Below are positions 9,276-17,878 of a DNA stretch of 64,000 nucleotides, in pieces. The stretch is from JAIQFF01 sp963725615. Lineage in GTDB: Bacteria > Acidobacteriota > Terriglobia > Terriglobales > Acidobacteriaceae. Every line of letters begins with the position of its first letter. Position 1 is the stretch's first letter. The stretch is taken from the NCBI GenBank assembly GCA_963725615.1, contig CAVRZO010000002.1, forward strand, positions 62,001 through 126,000, in the 5' to 3' direction. The translations under genes and the position numbers were made by a program. Below the pieces are notes generated by a model, which was not told where the DNA came from, ran no database searches, and saw only the letters and a list, made by a program, of their open reading frames with translations.

Positions 9276-10669
9276 ACACTCTGCCCGTGACCCAGCCTGT
9301 CATCGAAATCACCTACCTGGTGGCCAGCATTCTTTTCATTCTCTCGTTGAAATGGATGAGCTCGCCGAGTACCGCGCGGCACGGTGTGCGAGCAGGCGAA
9401 ATTGGCATGCTGCTGGCTATCGTCGGGACCTTGTTACAGCACGACATCGTCGACTATAAGTGGATTGCAGTCGCGCTGGTGCTTGGGACCGGCATCGGGA
9501 TTCCGCTCGGCCTGGTGCGGATGACCGCCGTTCCTCAGCGGACGGCCCTCAGCCACGCCTTCGGCGCTTTCTGCGTTACGCTGGTGGGCACCGCCGAATT
9601 CTATCTGCGCAGTCCTGACATTTCCCGCTTTACCATGGCGGTTCTTTCCGTCGAGGTCATCCTCGGCGGCTTGACATTCACTGGCAGCCTGATGGCGGCC
9701 GGAAAACTCCAGGAGTTCCTGCCCCAGCGCCCGCTCACCTATAAAGGTCAAAACTTCGTCAATCTGTTATTGCTCCTGATCGCCGTGGCAGGGGCTGGCT
9801 ACCTCGTGCTGCATCCCGGCGCGAGACAATTGTTCCCGATGATGGTGGGGGTCTCTCTTCTGTTGGGAGTGCTCATGATCATTCCGATCGGGGGCGCGGA
9901 TATGCCAACGGTGATCTCGCTGCTCAACTCTTACGCCGGGCTTTCCGCAGCGGCGATGGGATTCGTTCTCGACAGCAAGCTCCTGATCATCGCCGGCGCG
10001 CTCGACGGCTCTTCCGGTTTCATCCTGTCCGTCATCATGTCCAAGGCCATGAATCGTTCATTCGGCAACGTACTTTTCGGGGCCTTCGGTCAGGTTCAAG
10101 CTAAGACCGTAGCCGGACAGGAAGCCAAGACGGCGCGCAGCGCGACTGCGGAAGAAGCAGCCGCAATACTGGCCGCAGCCAATAAGGTTGTCATCGTTCC
10201 GGGGTATGGCATGGCCGTCGCTCAAGCCCAGCACAAGGTGCGTGAACTCTATGACGCCCTCAGCAAGCGCGGAGTAGACGTGCGGTTCGCGATCCATCCC
10301 GTCGCAGGCCGCATGCCGGGACACATGAACGTGCTGCTTGCCGAGGCCGACATTCCCTACGACCGGCTGGTCGAAATGGACGACATCAATGGCGAATTCG
10401 CCCAGACCGACGTTGCGCTGGTGATTGGCGCCAACGACGTCACCAATCCCGCGGCCCGCACCGATTCCTCCAGCCCCATCTTCGGCATGCCAATTCTCGA
10501 CGTGGACAAGGCTCGCACGGTGATGGTCATCAAACGCAGCATGAGCCCGGGCTTCGCGGGTATCGACAATCCACTCTACTATCTCGACAAGACGCTAATG
10601 CTCTTTGGAGACGCCAAATCGTTCGTCAATGACATCGTTCGCGAGCTGGCTGGCGGGGGAAACAGTTGA
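9272..10669 (+). CDS. pntB: NAD(P) transhydrogenase subunit beta
   Basis: 465 residues. The N-terminal half is a bundle of eight or so transmembrane helices forming the proton pathway; the C-terminal third is the NADP(H)-binding domain III with GYGMAVAQAQHKVREL, the HPVAGRMPGHMNVLLAEA loop and GANDVTNPAA. Length and motif order match bacterial PntB. Translationally coupled to the upstream subunit by a four-base overlap. No other gene follows in the operon; the next gene is on the opposite strand. Confidence 0.96.
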   Translation: MNTLPVTQPVIEITYLVASILFILSLKWMSSPSTARHGVRAGEIGMLLAIVGTLLQHDIVDYKWIAVALVLGTGIGIPLGLVRMTAVPQRTALSHAFGAFCVTLVGTAEFYLRSPDISRFTMAVLSVEVILGGLTFTGSLMAAGKLQEFLPQRPLTYKGQNFVNLLLLLIAVAGAGYLVLHPGARQLFPMMVGVSLLLGVLMIIPIGGADMPTVISLLNSYAGLSAAAMGFVLDSKLLIIAGALDGSSGFILSVIMSKAMNRSFGNVLFGAFGQVQAKTVAGQEAKTARSATAEEAAAILAAANKVVIVPGYGMAVAQAQHKVRELYDALSKRGVDVRFAIHPVAGRMPGHMNVLLAEADIPYDRLVEMDDINGEFAQTDVALVIGANDVTNPAARTDSSSPIFGMPILDVDKARTVMVIKRSMSPGFAGIDNPLYYLDKTLMLFGDAKSFVNDIVRELAGGGNS

Positions 10670-10703
10670 CAAGTGTGGGAACACTCACGCCGCGCCGAAC
10701 CGC

Positions 10704-10886
10704 TTAACTTGCGATTCGAGCGCCCGCCAACTCTACGCACCTGAGGCAGCGACACTTGTATCTCGCATTCTCGGGATGGGCCGTATGGCCGCACTTGTCA
10801 CAGATGTACCTGCCATCCAGGTGCGCGACCATGGGACGAAACTCAAGGCCTGAAACACAATAGAGGCATCGAACGGTGTCTCTCAT
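10704..10886 (-). CDS. Small zinc-ribbon protein
   Basis: 60 residues with cysteine pairs CLYC, CDKC and CRCLRC plus a histidine (KCGHTAHPE), a layout expected for one or two bound zinc ions. The open frame extends upstream to 10967, but homology-like content begins at MRDTVRCLYC (ATG at 10886). It resembles small acidobacterial proteins also seen in this window at 21730-22008, although they are not close copies. No function known; could be a nucleic-acid or protein-interaction zinc finger. Convergent with pntB. Confidence 0.6.
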   Translation of the reverse strand: MRDTVRCLYCVSGLEFRPMVAHLDGRYICDKCGHTAHPENARYKCRCLRCVELAGARIAS

Positions 10887-10981
10887 TTCCGACTTCTGGG
10901 GTGAGCTGTGTCGAAGGTTTCTGGCGCGCTTTGCGGATGCGCTAGAGTCTCCCGATTTCACTCTCATGCTGCTATCCCGTG

Positions 10982-11374
10982 TTATGCGACCTTGGGCCTT
11001 TTTGGTTCCCCAGTCCGGTAAGCGGCTTCCGGGTCATAGCGTTTTAGCAGTTGCTCGATCCGCTGGATCGTGCGCTGCAGTTGGTGGATCAAATCTTCGT
11101 CGCGAACAGTCAGCAAATCGGCAAGGAGCAGGCGAATCTGCACCCGGATCTCAGCATATTTCTCGCCACGAGTTTGCATTTCAAGCAGATATTTCCGATA
11201 GATCATGTACCCGATACCGACGCTGGCTCCCATGAACAGAGCACGGAAACCTTGCAGCAGCCAATGGGGAGCGTTGCGGAGATTCGTCACCAGGATATCC
11301 ACATCCAAGCTTACAAACCAGGCGCATGCGCCCCAGAGCGCGGCAGCGGCTAGAACCTTGTGTCGTTTTGCCAC
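10982..11374 (-). CDS. Membrane-anchored coiled-coil protein of unknown function
   Basis: 130 residues. Two hydrophobic helices near residues 8-30 (LAAAALWGACAWFVSLDVDI) and 38-58 (WLLQGFRALFMGASVGIGYMI) are followed by a charged, probably coiled-coil segment (DEDLIHQLQRTIQRIEQLLKRY). Likely an inner-membrane protein with a cytoplasmic helix. I do not recognise a family. It lies next to the small zinc-ribbon gene on the same strand with 95 bases between. Confidence 0.6.
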   Translation of the reverse strand: MAKRHKVLAAAALWGACAWFVSLDVDILVTNLRNAPHWLLQGFRALFMGASVGIGYMIYRKYLLEMQTRGEKYAEIRVQIRLLLADLLTVRDEDLIHQLQRTIQRIEQLLKRYDPEAAYRTGEPKRPKVA

Positions 11375-11664
11375 GTTATTGGCCCGGCTTTCTCAGAGTG
11401 TGTTTTACGGTCAAGCGGCGCAGATCGCGATGACGTACGAGTTTCCTTCTTTTCAGTTTCGGAATGTGCAATAAGCAATCTAATCCTCATCAGACTGTGG
11501 AAAAATTGTGGATTCCGGAGATATCTGTTCAAAAAGAGGAGGGAACTCGCCTACCGAAACGCGTAGTTCCTGCACTGGCCAGAGGATTCGCGGAAAGGCA
11601 GCAGCCAGGAGTACAGTGCGTACGACAACTTACGCCGCACGACCGATGTTAGGACCGTGAATAT

Positions 11665-11967
11665 ATGCCTGATCCTGAAAAAGAGCTTTGGGTAGATCTT
11701 TATCGAATGGCGATGATGGAACTGGAAAATGCCAGGATCGCAGGCCGAATCGGAGATGCAAGAATTGAAATTGCGGCACGGCTCGAAAAACTGCGCGACA
11801 TCCCTGGCCTTCATACTGTCGAAAGACAGGCGATCGATGAAGCCCTAGGCGGTCTGCGTAGCTTGGAATGCACCGAAGAGCGCGACGCCGACAATGAACG
11901 CCGGATAGCGGAGAGGGCTTTGCAAAGTCTTCGCGTGATAGCGCCCAGATTTGAGAATCTCGACTAG
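11665..11967 (+). CDS. Hypothetical all-helical protein
   Basis: 100 residues, rich in Glu, Arg, Ala and Leu and lacking hydrophobic membrane segments (KELWVDLYRMAMMELENARI, DEALGGLRSLECTEE). Predicted soluble and helical. No recognised domain. Start ATG at 11665 with weak AGGACC upstream. Similar small helical proteins often sit near stress genes in soil bacteria; here it precedes the cold shock gene by about 200 bases, but no functional link can be shown. Confidence 0.5.
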   Translation: MPDPEKELWVDLYRMAMMELENARIAGRIGDARIEIAARLEKLRDIPGLHTVERQAIDEALGGLRSLECTEERDADNERRIAERALQSLRVIAPRFENLD

Positions 11968-12162
11968 AAATCTTTCTATTCCGCTTTGGGAATTGGGCGG
12001 ACTCAGATTGTTGAGTCGTTTCTTGGTGAAATGCATCAAATAGTTATCAGCTAAGTTTGATTCATCCGCAGTTGAAAACCGGTTCCGCCAACCAGCGACA
12101 GCCCTTCTCACCTCGTAGCGACTCTGCTCAGCCGAAATTTAAGAACAGAAATAGGAATATCC

Positions 12163-12363
12163 ATGGAACAAGGAACAGTAAAGTGGTTTAACGACGCCAA
12201 AGGCTACGGCTTTATCAGCCGCCAAACCGGTGAGGATGTCTTCGTGCATTTCTCCGCTATTCAGGCAGGGGGCTTTCGCAGCCTGCAAGAAGGGCAAGCC
12301 GTGCAGTTCGAAGTAACCAAGGGGCCAAAGGGCTGGCAGGCTGAGAACGTTCAGGCTGTCTAA
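12163..12363 (+). CDS. Cold shock domain protein (CspA family)
   Basis: 66-residue single-stranded nucleic-acid-binding OB-fold protein. Both signature motifs are present: RNP1 within KWFNDAKGYGFI and RNP2 within DVFVHFSAI. Length is exactly that of CspA-type RNA chaperones. The roughly 190 bases upstream hold no gene and could include the long 5' leader usual for cold-shock mRNAs, though I cannot show a cold-shock box. A factor-independent terminator follows directly, so the gene is probably monocistronic. Confidence 0.96.
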   Translation: MEQGTVKWFNDAKGYGFISRQTGEDVFVHFSAIQAGGFRSLQEGQAVQFEVTKGPKGWQAENVQAV

Positions 12364-12376
12364 TTGACAACCGAGC

Positions 12377-12415
12377 ATGCCCGTTATCCGAAGGGATTTC
12401 GGGCATCTCTTTTTT
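12377..12415 (+). terminator. Factor-independent terminator of the cold shock gene
   Basis: Inverted repeat ATGCCCG (12377-12383) and CGGGCAT (12400-12406) with a 16-base loop, followed by CTCTTTTTT. It begins 14 bases after the csp stop codon. The loop is long, but stem plus T run is convincing. Confidence 0.75.
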
Positions 12416-12644
12416 ATCTTGGTGCTGCCACTTCCGGACTAAGCACTTGCACGGAAACCAGCTCCGGACTGCATCGGGAGTTTTGAAGCGATTTGACAGC
12501 GTCTTCGGCTGTGAATCTCCCCATAACCAGGGCCAGCTTGCGGTTGGATGTCATTCGGATGGGTGTCAGATCAACTCGCTGCACGTATTCCGTGGCGCGA
12601 GTGCTGCCTCGATTCACTTTCACGACAAATTTAGTATTTTTCAA
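12414..12644 (-). CDS. Hypothetical protein
   Basis: 76 residues, TTG start (no in-frame ATG upstream). Sequence is basic at the N-terminus (NTKFVVKVNRGSTRATEYVQ) and ends with VQVLSPEVAAP. The even mix of beta-type segments suggests a small soluble domain. No family recognised. Its 3' end abuts the T run of the cold shock terminator, which would also act for this convergent gene. Confidence 0.45.
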   Translation of the reverse strand: MKNTKFVVKVNRGSTRATEYVQRVDLTPIRMTSNRKLALVMGRFTAEDAVKSLQNSRCSPELVSVQVLSPEVAAPR

Positions 12645-12870
12645 TGGTTTCTCACTGCTTTCATTATACGCGGATGCGCGCCATCGTCACTCCACAACGC
12701 GAGCCCTTATGCGCATTTACTGACCCTTTAGAGGCTGAGACCGCCCAACGTAGGTTTGCAGCAAACCTGTCTTAGGCGCCGGGCTCTCAGCGCTCGTAAA
12801 CTAATAAATCATCCGTGCGCCGACTCGCAGAATCAATAACAGGAACCAACTTCTCCTTCGAGGTGCTCGC

Positions 12871-13995
12871 ATGCAACTCAAGCCCTTCCTGCTGGACGCC
12901 TGGCTCGACCAGTACGAACACGACATAGAATTCAACCTCGCTGCGAGCACCGGACCGACCTGGACCGTGAACGACATCCTCGCTCTCGCTGACGACGAAA
13001 CGCGTCACCGATTCTTGAACCACAATCTGGTCTACGGCCGCCCCGCCGGCGCCGACAGTCTGCGCGAGGCCATTGCTGAAATGCAGGGTGTACGGGTAGA
13101 GGCCGTCCAAGTCGTGACCGGCGCCTCCGAGGCGCTCGTGGCCCTGATGTGGCTGGCCGCCGAGCCCGGCGCGAACGTAATCATCCCCCTGCCTGGATTC
13201 ACTACTTTCTCGGCGCTCCCGGAATCTCTTGGCCTGGAAACCCGCTTCTATCGCGTGCGCCGCGAGAACGGCTTCCGCATTGACCCCGACGAGATCAAGC
13301 GGCTCGCCGACTCGAAGACCAAGCTCATCCTGGTCAACAGCCCGCACAACCCCACGGGCGCGACCATCGGCGACGGCGAAATGGAAGCTCTGCACGACTT
13401 CACCGCCGAGCGCGGAATCCAACTGGTGAGTGATGAGGTCTACCATCCCATCTACCACGGAAGGCAAACGAAATCGGCGGCACGCCTGCCGCACGCCACG
13501 GTGATCGCCGACCTGTCGAAAGCATTTTCAATTCCTGGCGTGCGCACGGGATGGATGATTGAGCACGACGCCCGGCGCCGCCAGCAATACTGGACCGCGC
13601 GTGCGTACTTCTCAATCTGCAACACCACCACGGGAGAAATTCTTTCGGAAATCGCAATCCGCAAACGTGACGTCGTGCTTGGCAAGACCCAGGAAGCCGC
13701 CACCCGAAATCTCAAGCTCCTCGAGCGCTTCATGGCGGACCATCGCGACGTACTCGGCTGGATTCCACCGCAAGGCGGCATGACCGCGTTCCCCTGGCTG
13801 GTGAGCGGAGAGAACGACCGCCCCTTCTGCCAGGCCGCCACCCAGCGTGGGATCCTGCTGGCTCCCGGCGATTGCTTCGATGCGCCCTCGCATTTCCGCC
13901 TGGGCTTTGCCGCCGCCGGAGACAATTTCTCCAAGGCGCTCGACCGCTTCGGAGTATTCATAAAGAGCTGGTCGGCGAAGATGGTCACAGTATGA
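12871..13995 (+). CDS. Pyridoxal-phosphate aminotransferase class I/II
   Basis: 374 residues of the aspartate aminotransferase fold type I. Visible PLP-site features: GASEALVALMWL in the small-domain phosphate-binding region, NSPHNPTG containing the conserved Asn, SDEVYH with the Asp that pairs with the pyridine nitrogen, and the Schiff-base lysine K217 in LSKAFSIPGVRTGW. C-terminal FRLGFAA carries the substrate-carboxylate Arg. Substrate cannot be deduced; annotations for relatives vary (aspartate/capreomycidine-synthase-like). GAGGTG precedes the ATG by about eight bases. Monocistronic. Confidence 0.9.
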   Translation: MQLKPFLLDAWLDQYEHDIEFNLAASTGPTWTVNDILALADDETRHRFLNHNLVYGRPAGADSLREAIAEMQGVRVEAVQVVTGASEALVALMWLAAEPGANVIIPLPGFTTFSALPESLGLETRFYRVRRENGFRIDPDEIKRLADSKTKLILVNSPHNPTGATIGDGEMEALHDFTAERGIQLVSDEVYHPIYHGRQTKSAARLPHATVIADLSKAFSIPGVRTGWMIEHDARRRQQYWTARAYFSICNTTTGEILSEIAIRKRDVVLGKTQEAATRNLKLLERFMADHRDVLGWIPPQGGMTAFPWLVSGENDRPFCQAATQRGILLAPGDCFDAPSHFRLGFAAAGDNFSKALDRFGVFIKSWSAKMVTV

Positions 13996-14045
13996 CGGGA
14001 ACTTGCTGCGACGCGATCAACAGTACTTATTGTTGTCATTCCGAC

Positions 14046-14083
14046 GCCGAGCGAAGCAGAGGCGGAGGAATCTGCTTCTCGGC
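14046..14083. terminator. Hairpin between convergent genes, repeat-like
   Basis: Arms 14046-14060 and 14071-14083 (GCCGAG..AAGCAGA / TCTGCTTCTCGGC) with a two-base bulge and ten-base loop. It is preceded by TTGTCATTCCGA at about 14033, the start of a common dispersed repeat type. It separates the aminotransferase gene from the convergent DUF551-like gene and may terminate both. Confidence 0.45.
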
Positions 14084-14107
14084 TTGTGCCTGGAAGCGCC
14101 GCCCCCC

Positions 14108-14350
14108 TTAGATATTGGCAGGAGTGGAAGGAAGTTTTAACCATGCACGGACATCGCAACTCATCAGCGACTGATCCTGGACTTCCCAGTTCCCATGAAG
14201 CCGACACCCAATCGCTCTTGTAAGGCAGTTGGACTTCGGGTTACGGCAGATAAGAGCACACTCATGACCGTCAAATGGAAGTCTGTCTCTTACTGAAATC
14301 CACGACAAGGCGACTGGTTCTCTGTAACTAGCATCTGACATCTCGTTCAT
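14108..14350 (-). CDS. DUF551-like protein
   Basis: 80 residues with the DUF551 layout: WISVRDRLPFDGHECALIC near the middle and an Arg-Ala-Trp-Leu-Lys-Leu-Pro end resembling the family's closing W(M/L)PLP motif. DUF551 proteins are small and often phage-borne, with unknown role. No phage neighbours here. Several in-frame starts exist (14350 and an ATG three codons in), not separable from sequence. Confidence 0.55.
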   Translation of the reverse strand: MNEMSDASYREPVALSWISVRDRLPFDGHECALICRNPKSNCLTRAIGCRLHGNWEVQDQSLMSCDVRAWLKLPSTPANI

Positions 14351-14410
14351 CTCTCATGCTTCTGACTTCTGACGACTAATGCTTCGCTGGCGGTGGTGAC
14401 AACGCGGGTT

Positions 14411-14626
14411 CTATTTCTCGATAATCTGGGTGACACTCACCGCCGTCAAAGAGTGACCACACTCCAAGCAATATGCCTTTAATCGAGATGTGATCAACCC
14501 ACAAGACGGGCACATCCTCTGCGACCCGTACTCGGCGACACGGGGTTTCGGCTTGCGGATCTTGTGGAGGAACGGGATCGCCAATAGCGCAACAATCAGA
14601 CCGAAAGAAATAGCAGTTGAACTCAT
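14411..14626 (-). CDS. Membrane-anchored zinc-ribbon protein
   Basis: 71 residues: an N-terminal transmembrane helix (AISFGLIVALLAIPFL), a basic linker (HKIRKPKPR), and a CPSC...CLEC zinc ribbon. The cytoplasmic ribbon at the membrane suggests a regulatory or assembly role, unproven. The ATG at 14626 has AAGGAGC at good spacing, preferred over the TTG one codon upstream. It lies 68 bases downstream of the hsp20 gene on the same strand, so could be cotranscribed with it. Confidence 0.6.
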   Translation of the reverse strand: MSSTAISFGLIVALLAIPFLHKIRKPKPRVAEYGSQRMCPSCGLITSRLKAYCLECGHSLTAVSVTQIIEK

Positions 14627-14694
14627 CAAAGTGCTCCTTCCAAACTCCGGGGGAGCGATGTAAGCTGCCCCCCATTTCTCTTCGCTCCTGCCTG

Positions 14695-15210
14695 TTACGC
14701 GGCCTTGCCGGGGCCCTTGACTTTGGGAGCCTTGGCTTCGAGCGTCTTCTCAACGTCCACGTTGACCTTAATCTGCTTGGGCTTGGCTTCGGCCTTCTTG
14801 GCGAGTTTGATCTTCAGCACGCCCTTGGCATGGTCGGCGCTTACTTGCCCCGGGTCCACAGAGCTGGGCAGGGTGAACGAGCGGGTGAAACTTCCGTATT
14901 GCCGCTCGACGCGACGGAAGTTCTCCTCTTTCTCTTCCTTTTCGATCTTGCGCTCGCCATGGACGGTGAGCGTGTTGTTGTCGATGCGAACATCAATGTC
15001 CTTCTCGTCGATGCCCGGGACTTCAAGCTTCAGAGTAATGTTGTGTTCGTCTTCGTAGATGTCCACCGGTGGTGCGAAGCTGGTGGATGTCAACGCGTCT
15101 TCCGGGCCTTCGGAGCTGTACGCCTCCCGGAAAAGACGGTTCATACGGTTCATCCTGTCTTGCATGGTGGAAGACTCACGGAATGGTTCCCAACGGCTCA
15201 AGAGTGTCAT
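14695..15210 (-). CDS. Small heat shock protein, Hsp20/alpha-crystallin family
   Basis: 171-residue ATP-independent holdase chaperone. The alpha-crystallin domain spans about residues 45-145: FAPPVDIYEDEHNITLKLEV at its start, GSFTRSFTLP and the late VLKIKLAKKAEA; the flexible N-terminus has EPFRESSTMQDRMNRM. The C-terminal tail is Lys/Ala/Pro-rich (EAKAPKVKGPGKAA). A perfect AAGGAGG lies upstream of the ATG at 15210. No CIRCE element is visible upstream, so heat regulation, if any, is by another route. Confidence 0.95.
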   Translation of the reverse strand: MTLLSRWEPFRESSTMQDRMNRMNRLFREAYSSEGPEDALTSTSFAPPVDIYEDEHNITLKLEVPGIDEKDIDVRIDNNTLTVHGERKIEKEEKEENFRRVERQYGSFTRSFTLPSSVDPGQVSADHAKGVLKIKLAKKAEAKPKQIKVNVDVEKTLEAKAPKVKGPGKAA

Positions 15211-15548
15211 AAACGCAGTTCCTCCTTGGAGAAAATCTAAGAGGAAAAACTTCAGATGGGCTGACTTAGTTCAGGGAATCTGAACGAGTAAGAAGAGGTG
15301 GCTTGCTCAATCACAATGCTAGGCTCTTGCACTACCGATGTCAAACAAGCTACATGCCGGATCTGCTCTGTCGTGTTATATGGATGCCGCAACAAGGCGC
15401 TCGCGCGATTGTCGAAGCGTTTGGCGGAGCAAGAGCGCGTGCGCTCGCCACTGGCTCTGAGGAGAGAGGGTTCTCGATTGCACTAGTTTTGGGGAATTGA
15501 CGCGTCATCATTTCAGGCGTAGTTTGGCGCCGAAAGGAGAGTCACGTC
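15211..15548. other. Intergenic between divergent hsp20 and DUF2934 genes
   Basis: Contains the 5' regions of two divergently transcribed genes, including the AAGGAGG for hsp20 and GAAAGGAG for the DUF2934 gene. Two overlapping plus-strand frames at 15298-15500 show no domain or ribosome binding site. No CIRCE-type inverted repeat seen. Confidence 0.4.
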
Positions 15549-15737
15549 ATGGACAAGGACACTTCGAAGAAACCACCAGCGACGTCGACGGGGGACCCAC
15601 AAGGGCTGACATCCCAAATCCGCCAACGTGCGTTTGAACTCTACGAAGAACGTGGCCGAGATGAAGGACACGAATTAGACGACTGGCTCCTTGCCGAAGA
15701 GGAGATCGCAGGTAAGAAATCTCGAACTGCCGCCTGA
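15549..15737 (+). CDS. DUF2934 domain protein
   Basis: 62 residues with the compact DUF2934 signature IRQRAFELYEERGRDEGHEL followed by DDWLLAEEEI. The family is small, soluble and of unknown role, and is particularly common in Acidobacteria and some Proteobacteria. GAAAGGAG lies about eight bases before the ATG. Probably part of the same stress-gene neighbourhood as hsp20, which is divergent. Confidence 0.88.
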   Translation: MDKDTSKKPPATSTGDPQGLTSQIRQRAFELYEERGRDEGHELDDWLLAEEEIAGKKSRTAA

Positions 15738-15848
15738 TTCTCAGACCCCCGGATATCAAGGAACGTTCCCGGAAGGGGCGCCCCACGCTATTCGCGGTAG
15801 TTCCTCTGAATTTGACGCACTGTAGTTCGGAAAAACCCAACACTCGTT

Positions 15849-15869
15849 CCGTCGTCAGCACGACGACGG
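15849..15869 (+). repeat. Perfect 8-bp hairpin upstream of the ABM-domain gene
   Basis: CCGTCGTC (15849-15856) and GACGACGG (15862-15869) with a five-base loop, about 40 bases upstream of the next start codon. No T run follows. It may be a leader hairpin or a weak terminator for the DUF2934 gene. Confidence 0.4.
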
Positions 15870-15907
15870 GTTCCTTTCACCATTAGCCAACGAAAGGAGC
15901 GCATGCC

Positions 15908-16231
15908 ATGTTTACCAGAGTCGTCGAACTCACCACCAAACCAGGCAAAAATAAGCAACTCTCTGACACCATCAACGACAAAGTACTGCCGATCCTGAAG
16001 AAACAGAAAGGCTTTGTCGATGAGACAGTCTTGGTATCAGACAAAGAGGACAATCGCGTTCTGTCACTCAGCTTTTGGACCAGACGTGAGGAGGCTGAGG
16101 AATATCACCGCGTGGAGTATCAGAAGGTCCACGACCTGGTCCGGCACCTCATTGAGGCCGAACCTGTGATTCGCACGTTCGATGTCCACACGTCCACCAC
16201 CCACAGAATTGCGGCCGATAAGGCCGCCTGA
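15908..16231 (+). CDS. Antibiotic biosynthesis monooxygenase (ABM)-like domain protein
   Basis: 107 residues with a dimeric ferredoxin-like ABM fold pattern: MFTRVVELTTKPGKNKQLSD, ILKKQKGFVDETVLVSDKED, SFWTRREEAEEYHRVEY. Such proteins can be monooxygenases, heme-degrading or simply ligand-binding; no heme or cofactor residue can be assigned here. GAAAGGAG precedes the ATG. A strong terminator follows 57 bases after the stop, so the gene is monocistronic or ends a transcript. Confidence 0.8.
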   Translation: MFTRVVELTTKPGKNKQLSDTINDKVLPILKKQKGFVDETVLVSDKEDNRVLSLSFWTRREEAEEYHRVEYQKVHDLVRHLIEAEPVIRTFDVHTSTTHRIAADKAA

Positions 16232-16287
16232 ATCATAGGTGGAAACGTCGGCAATCTGTTCCGTCAACAAGTCAAGGTGGCATCACA

Positions 16288-16312
16288 AAAGGCGCGCCGG
16301 GGGCGCGCCTTT
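16288..16312 (+). terminator. Strong factor-independent terminator
   Basis: Perfect inverted repeat AAAGGCGCGCC (16288-16298) and GGCGCGCCTTT (16302-16312) with a GGG loop. A/T-flanked GC stem makes it bidirectional; it follows the ABM-domain gene and lies downstream of the convergent gene at 16422-17417. Confidence 0.85.
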
Positions 16313-16421
16313 CCCATCTGCCGCTCAAAGCGTCGCGGACTTCAGCAATGCCCGCGGACCGTGTTCAACGGTCCGTCTTCCGCGTGGGAAAGCGGAGTCT
16401 GCAGTTCGCGCCTCGGCTGTC

Positions 16422-17417
16422 CTACTTGACAACGACTGTGCCTTTTGGCGTCGCACCGCCACGGGCGCCACGCTCAGAACTCTGCAATATGCCGATGCTT
16501 CGTGGCTGTGGATCAGAATGATTTGTGAAGTCTTCGGCCACGAAACCATAGTTCATTTGATGCCGCTGCGCTCCTGCAGGCTTGGGAGCTCCCGTAGACG
16601 ATGGAGCCACCGGCGATTTTGATGTCGGGCTTGTAGTTACGGATCGCCGGCCTGATGCCATCTGCGTCGACTCGTTCGAAATGGCGATAGACCGTACGGA
16701 TTGGTTTGTCCTGCTGGTGGTCTCGTCTGTCATCGAAGGCCGGATCGCGGCAAACAGTAACATGGAGGCAGCAATTGCCACCGTCTGCCAGAATATTCTG
16801 TAACGGGGAACATTCATGAGACGCCTTCTCCCGCCTGGACAAGAAGCCTTTTCGCCCGAAACGGCCGAAGTGTTTGCCAAACCAGCTCCTGATTTGTCTT
16901 CGGTTGGCAACGGCAGAGGAGAGTAAAGTGGTTTAACGCTTCTTGCGGAGAGCGCGGCCGGTGGGACTGGCAGAGGGTGCAAGGTTTCTGACTCTTGTTG
17001 GAGTGTGAGCGTATGCAATCTGATTTCGCTGGGAATAAAGCCAGGACTCTCAGTTTCCGATTCCTTCGACGCAATCAAAGAAGAGCCTTGCTCGCGACTG
17101 GCCGCTGATTCCTTGGCCGCCGCTGTCTTGAGTCTATTCCAGATCGCGGCTTGCGATTCGAGATGCGCATTCATGCTCGAGGGCGCAGGTGCGCACTCCG
17201 ACTCCTGGCTGATCCCGGCTGTGTGCCCGGTGCTCGGTGTCACATTTGCCGGCCGCAGGTTGGCGAGAACAGCCTCTGATGTCATCACCAGTAAACACTC
17301 GTCTGCGGTGATCTCGCCCGAGGCAAAGGACTTGACATGGAGACCGGCGGATTGCAGACCTTTCGCCAGTTCCTCTGAAGAACGGGTGATTCGGGCAATG
17401 TAGATTAAAGAGGGCAT
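16422..17417 (-). CDS. Hypothetical protein with receiver-like N-terminus and one membrane helix
   Basis: 331 residues, not a recognised family. The first 60 residues (LIYIARITRSSEELAKGLQS, HVKSFASGEITADECLLVMT) have the alternating strand-helix look of a pseudo-receiver domain without a clear phosphoacceptor. A long Ser/Pro/Ala-rich, probably disordered middle follows, then a transmembrane helix near residue 215 (VAIAASMLLFAAI), then another low-complexity tail ending TPKGTVVVK. It could be a membrane-tethered signalling scaffold. No good ribosome binding site at 17417. Confidence 0.5.
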   Translation of the reverse strand: MPSLIYIARITRSSEELAKGLQSAGLHVKSFASGEITADECLLVMTSEAVLANLRPANVTPSTGHTAGISQESECAPAPSSMNAHLESQAAIWNRLKTAAAKESAASREQGSSLIASKESETESPGFIPSEIRLHTLTLQQESETLHPLPVPPAALSARSVKPLYSPLPLPTEDKSGAGLANTSAVSGEKASCPGGRRRLMNVPRYRIFWQTVAIAASMLLFAAIRPSMTDETTSRTNQSVRSIAISNESTQMASGRRSVTTSPTSKSPVAPSSTGAPKPAGAQRHQMNYGFVAEDFTNHSDPQPRSIGILQSSERGARGGATPKGTVVVK

Positions 17418-17746
17418 AGGAGTTTTTTCGGGCTAGCGCTGTAATTGCGGTATAAAGCCAAACTGAGCCAAAGACTGTCCAAAAGTGATCACAATTCCTG
17501 ACTCAGCTAAACGTTGTCGATTTCGTGGCTCAGGATCTCGCGCCTCGTGGAATGAGCCATTCTGCACAGTATTGCCAAAGGAAATGGGCGATCCTATTGG
17601 AGTCTCAAGGGAGCAGCTACCCGCCAAACCAGACGGCCTGCCCTCTTGAGGCGGTTCTCTAGAGACAGTACGGCCGCGATTGAGCAGATTCTCGAGGGCC
17701 CGCCCGGGCCGCGATCGTGCCGACCCGCTAGAGAGGAAGCTTCACC

Positions 17747-17878
17747 ATGCACCCGGAAGATCTGATGAACGCGGATATGCTGAGCGAAATTCTGCTGCTG
17801 GTCAGCGCCTCTTTCATTTTGATCACGTTGTTGATGATCTTGGGGATCGCGCTGACGCAGACCGCTGCGCTGACATAG
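17747..17878 (+). CDS. Possible 43-residue single-pass membrane peptide
   Basis: ATG at 17747 with GAGAGGAAG at 17731-17739, ending at TAG 17876-17878. The peptide has an acidic N-terminus (HPEDLMNADMLSE) then a hydrophobic helix (ILLLVSASFILITLLMILGI). Downstream of the amber codon the same frame stays open to a TAG at 18062-18064 with further hydrophobic sequence, so the gene may originally have been about 105 residues with TGG changed to TAG. No family recognised. Confidence 0.4.
   Translation: MHPEDLMNADMLSEILLLVSASFILITLLMILGIALTQTAALT

Noticed and set aside
15298..15500. Two overlapping short plus-strand frames (about 62 and 65 codons)
   Set aside because: No ribosome binding site or recognisable domain; overlapping alternative frames in a promoter region.
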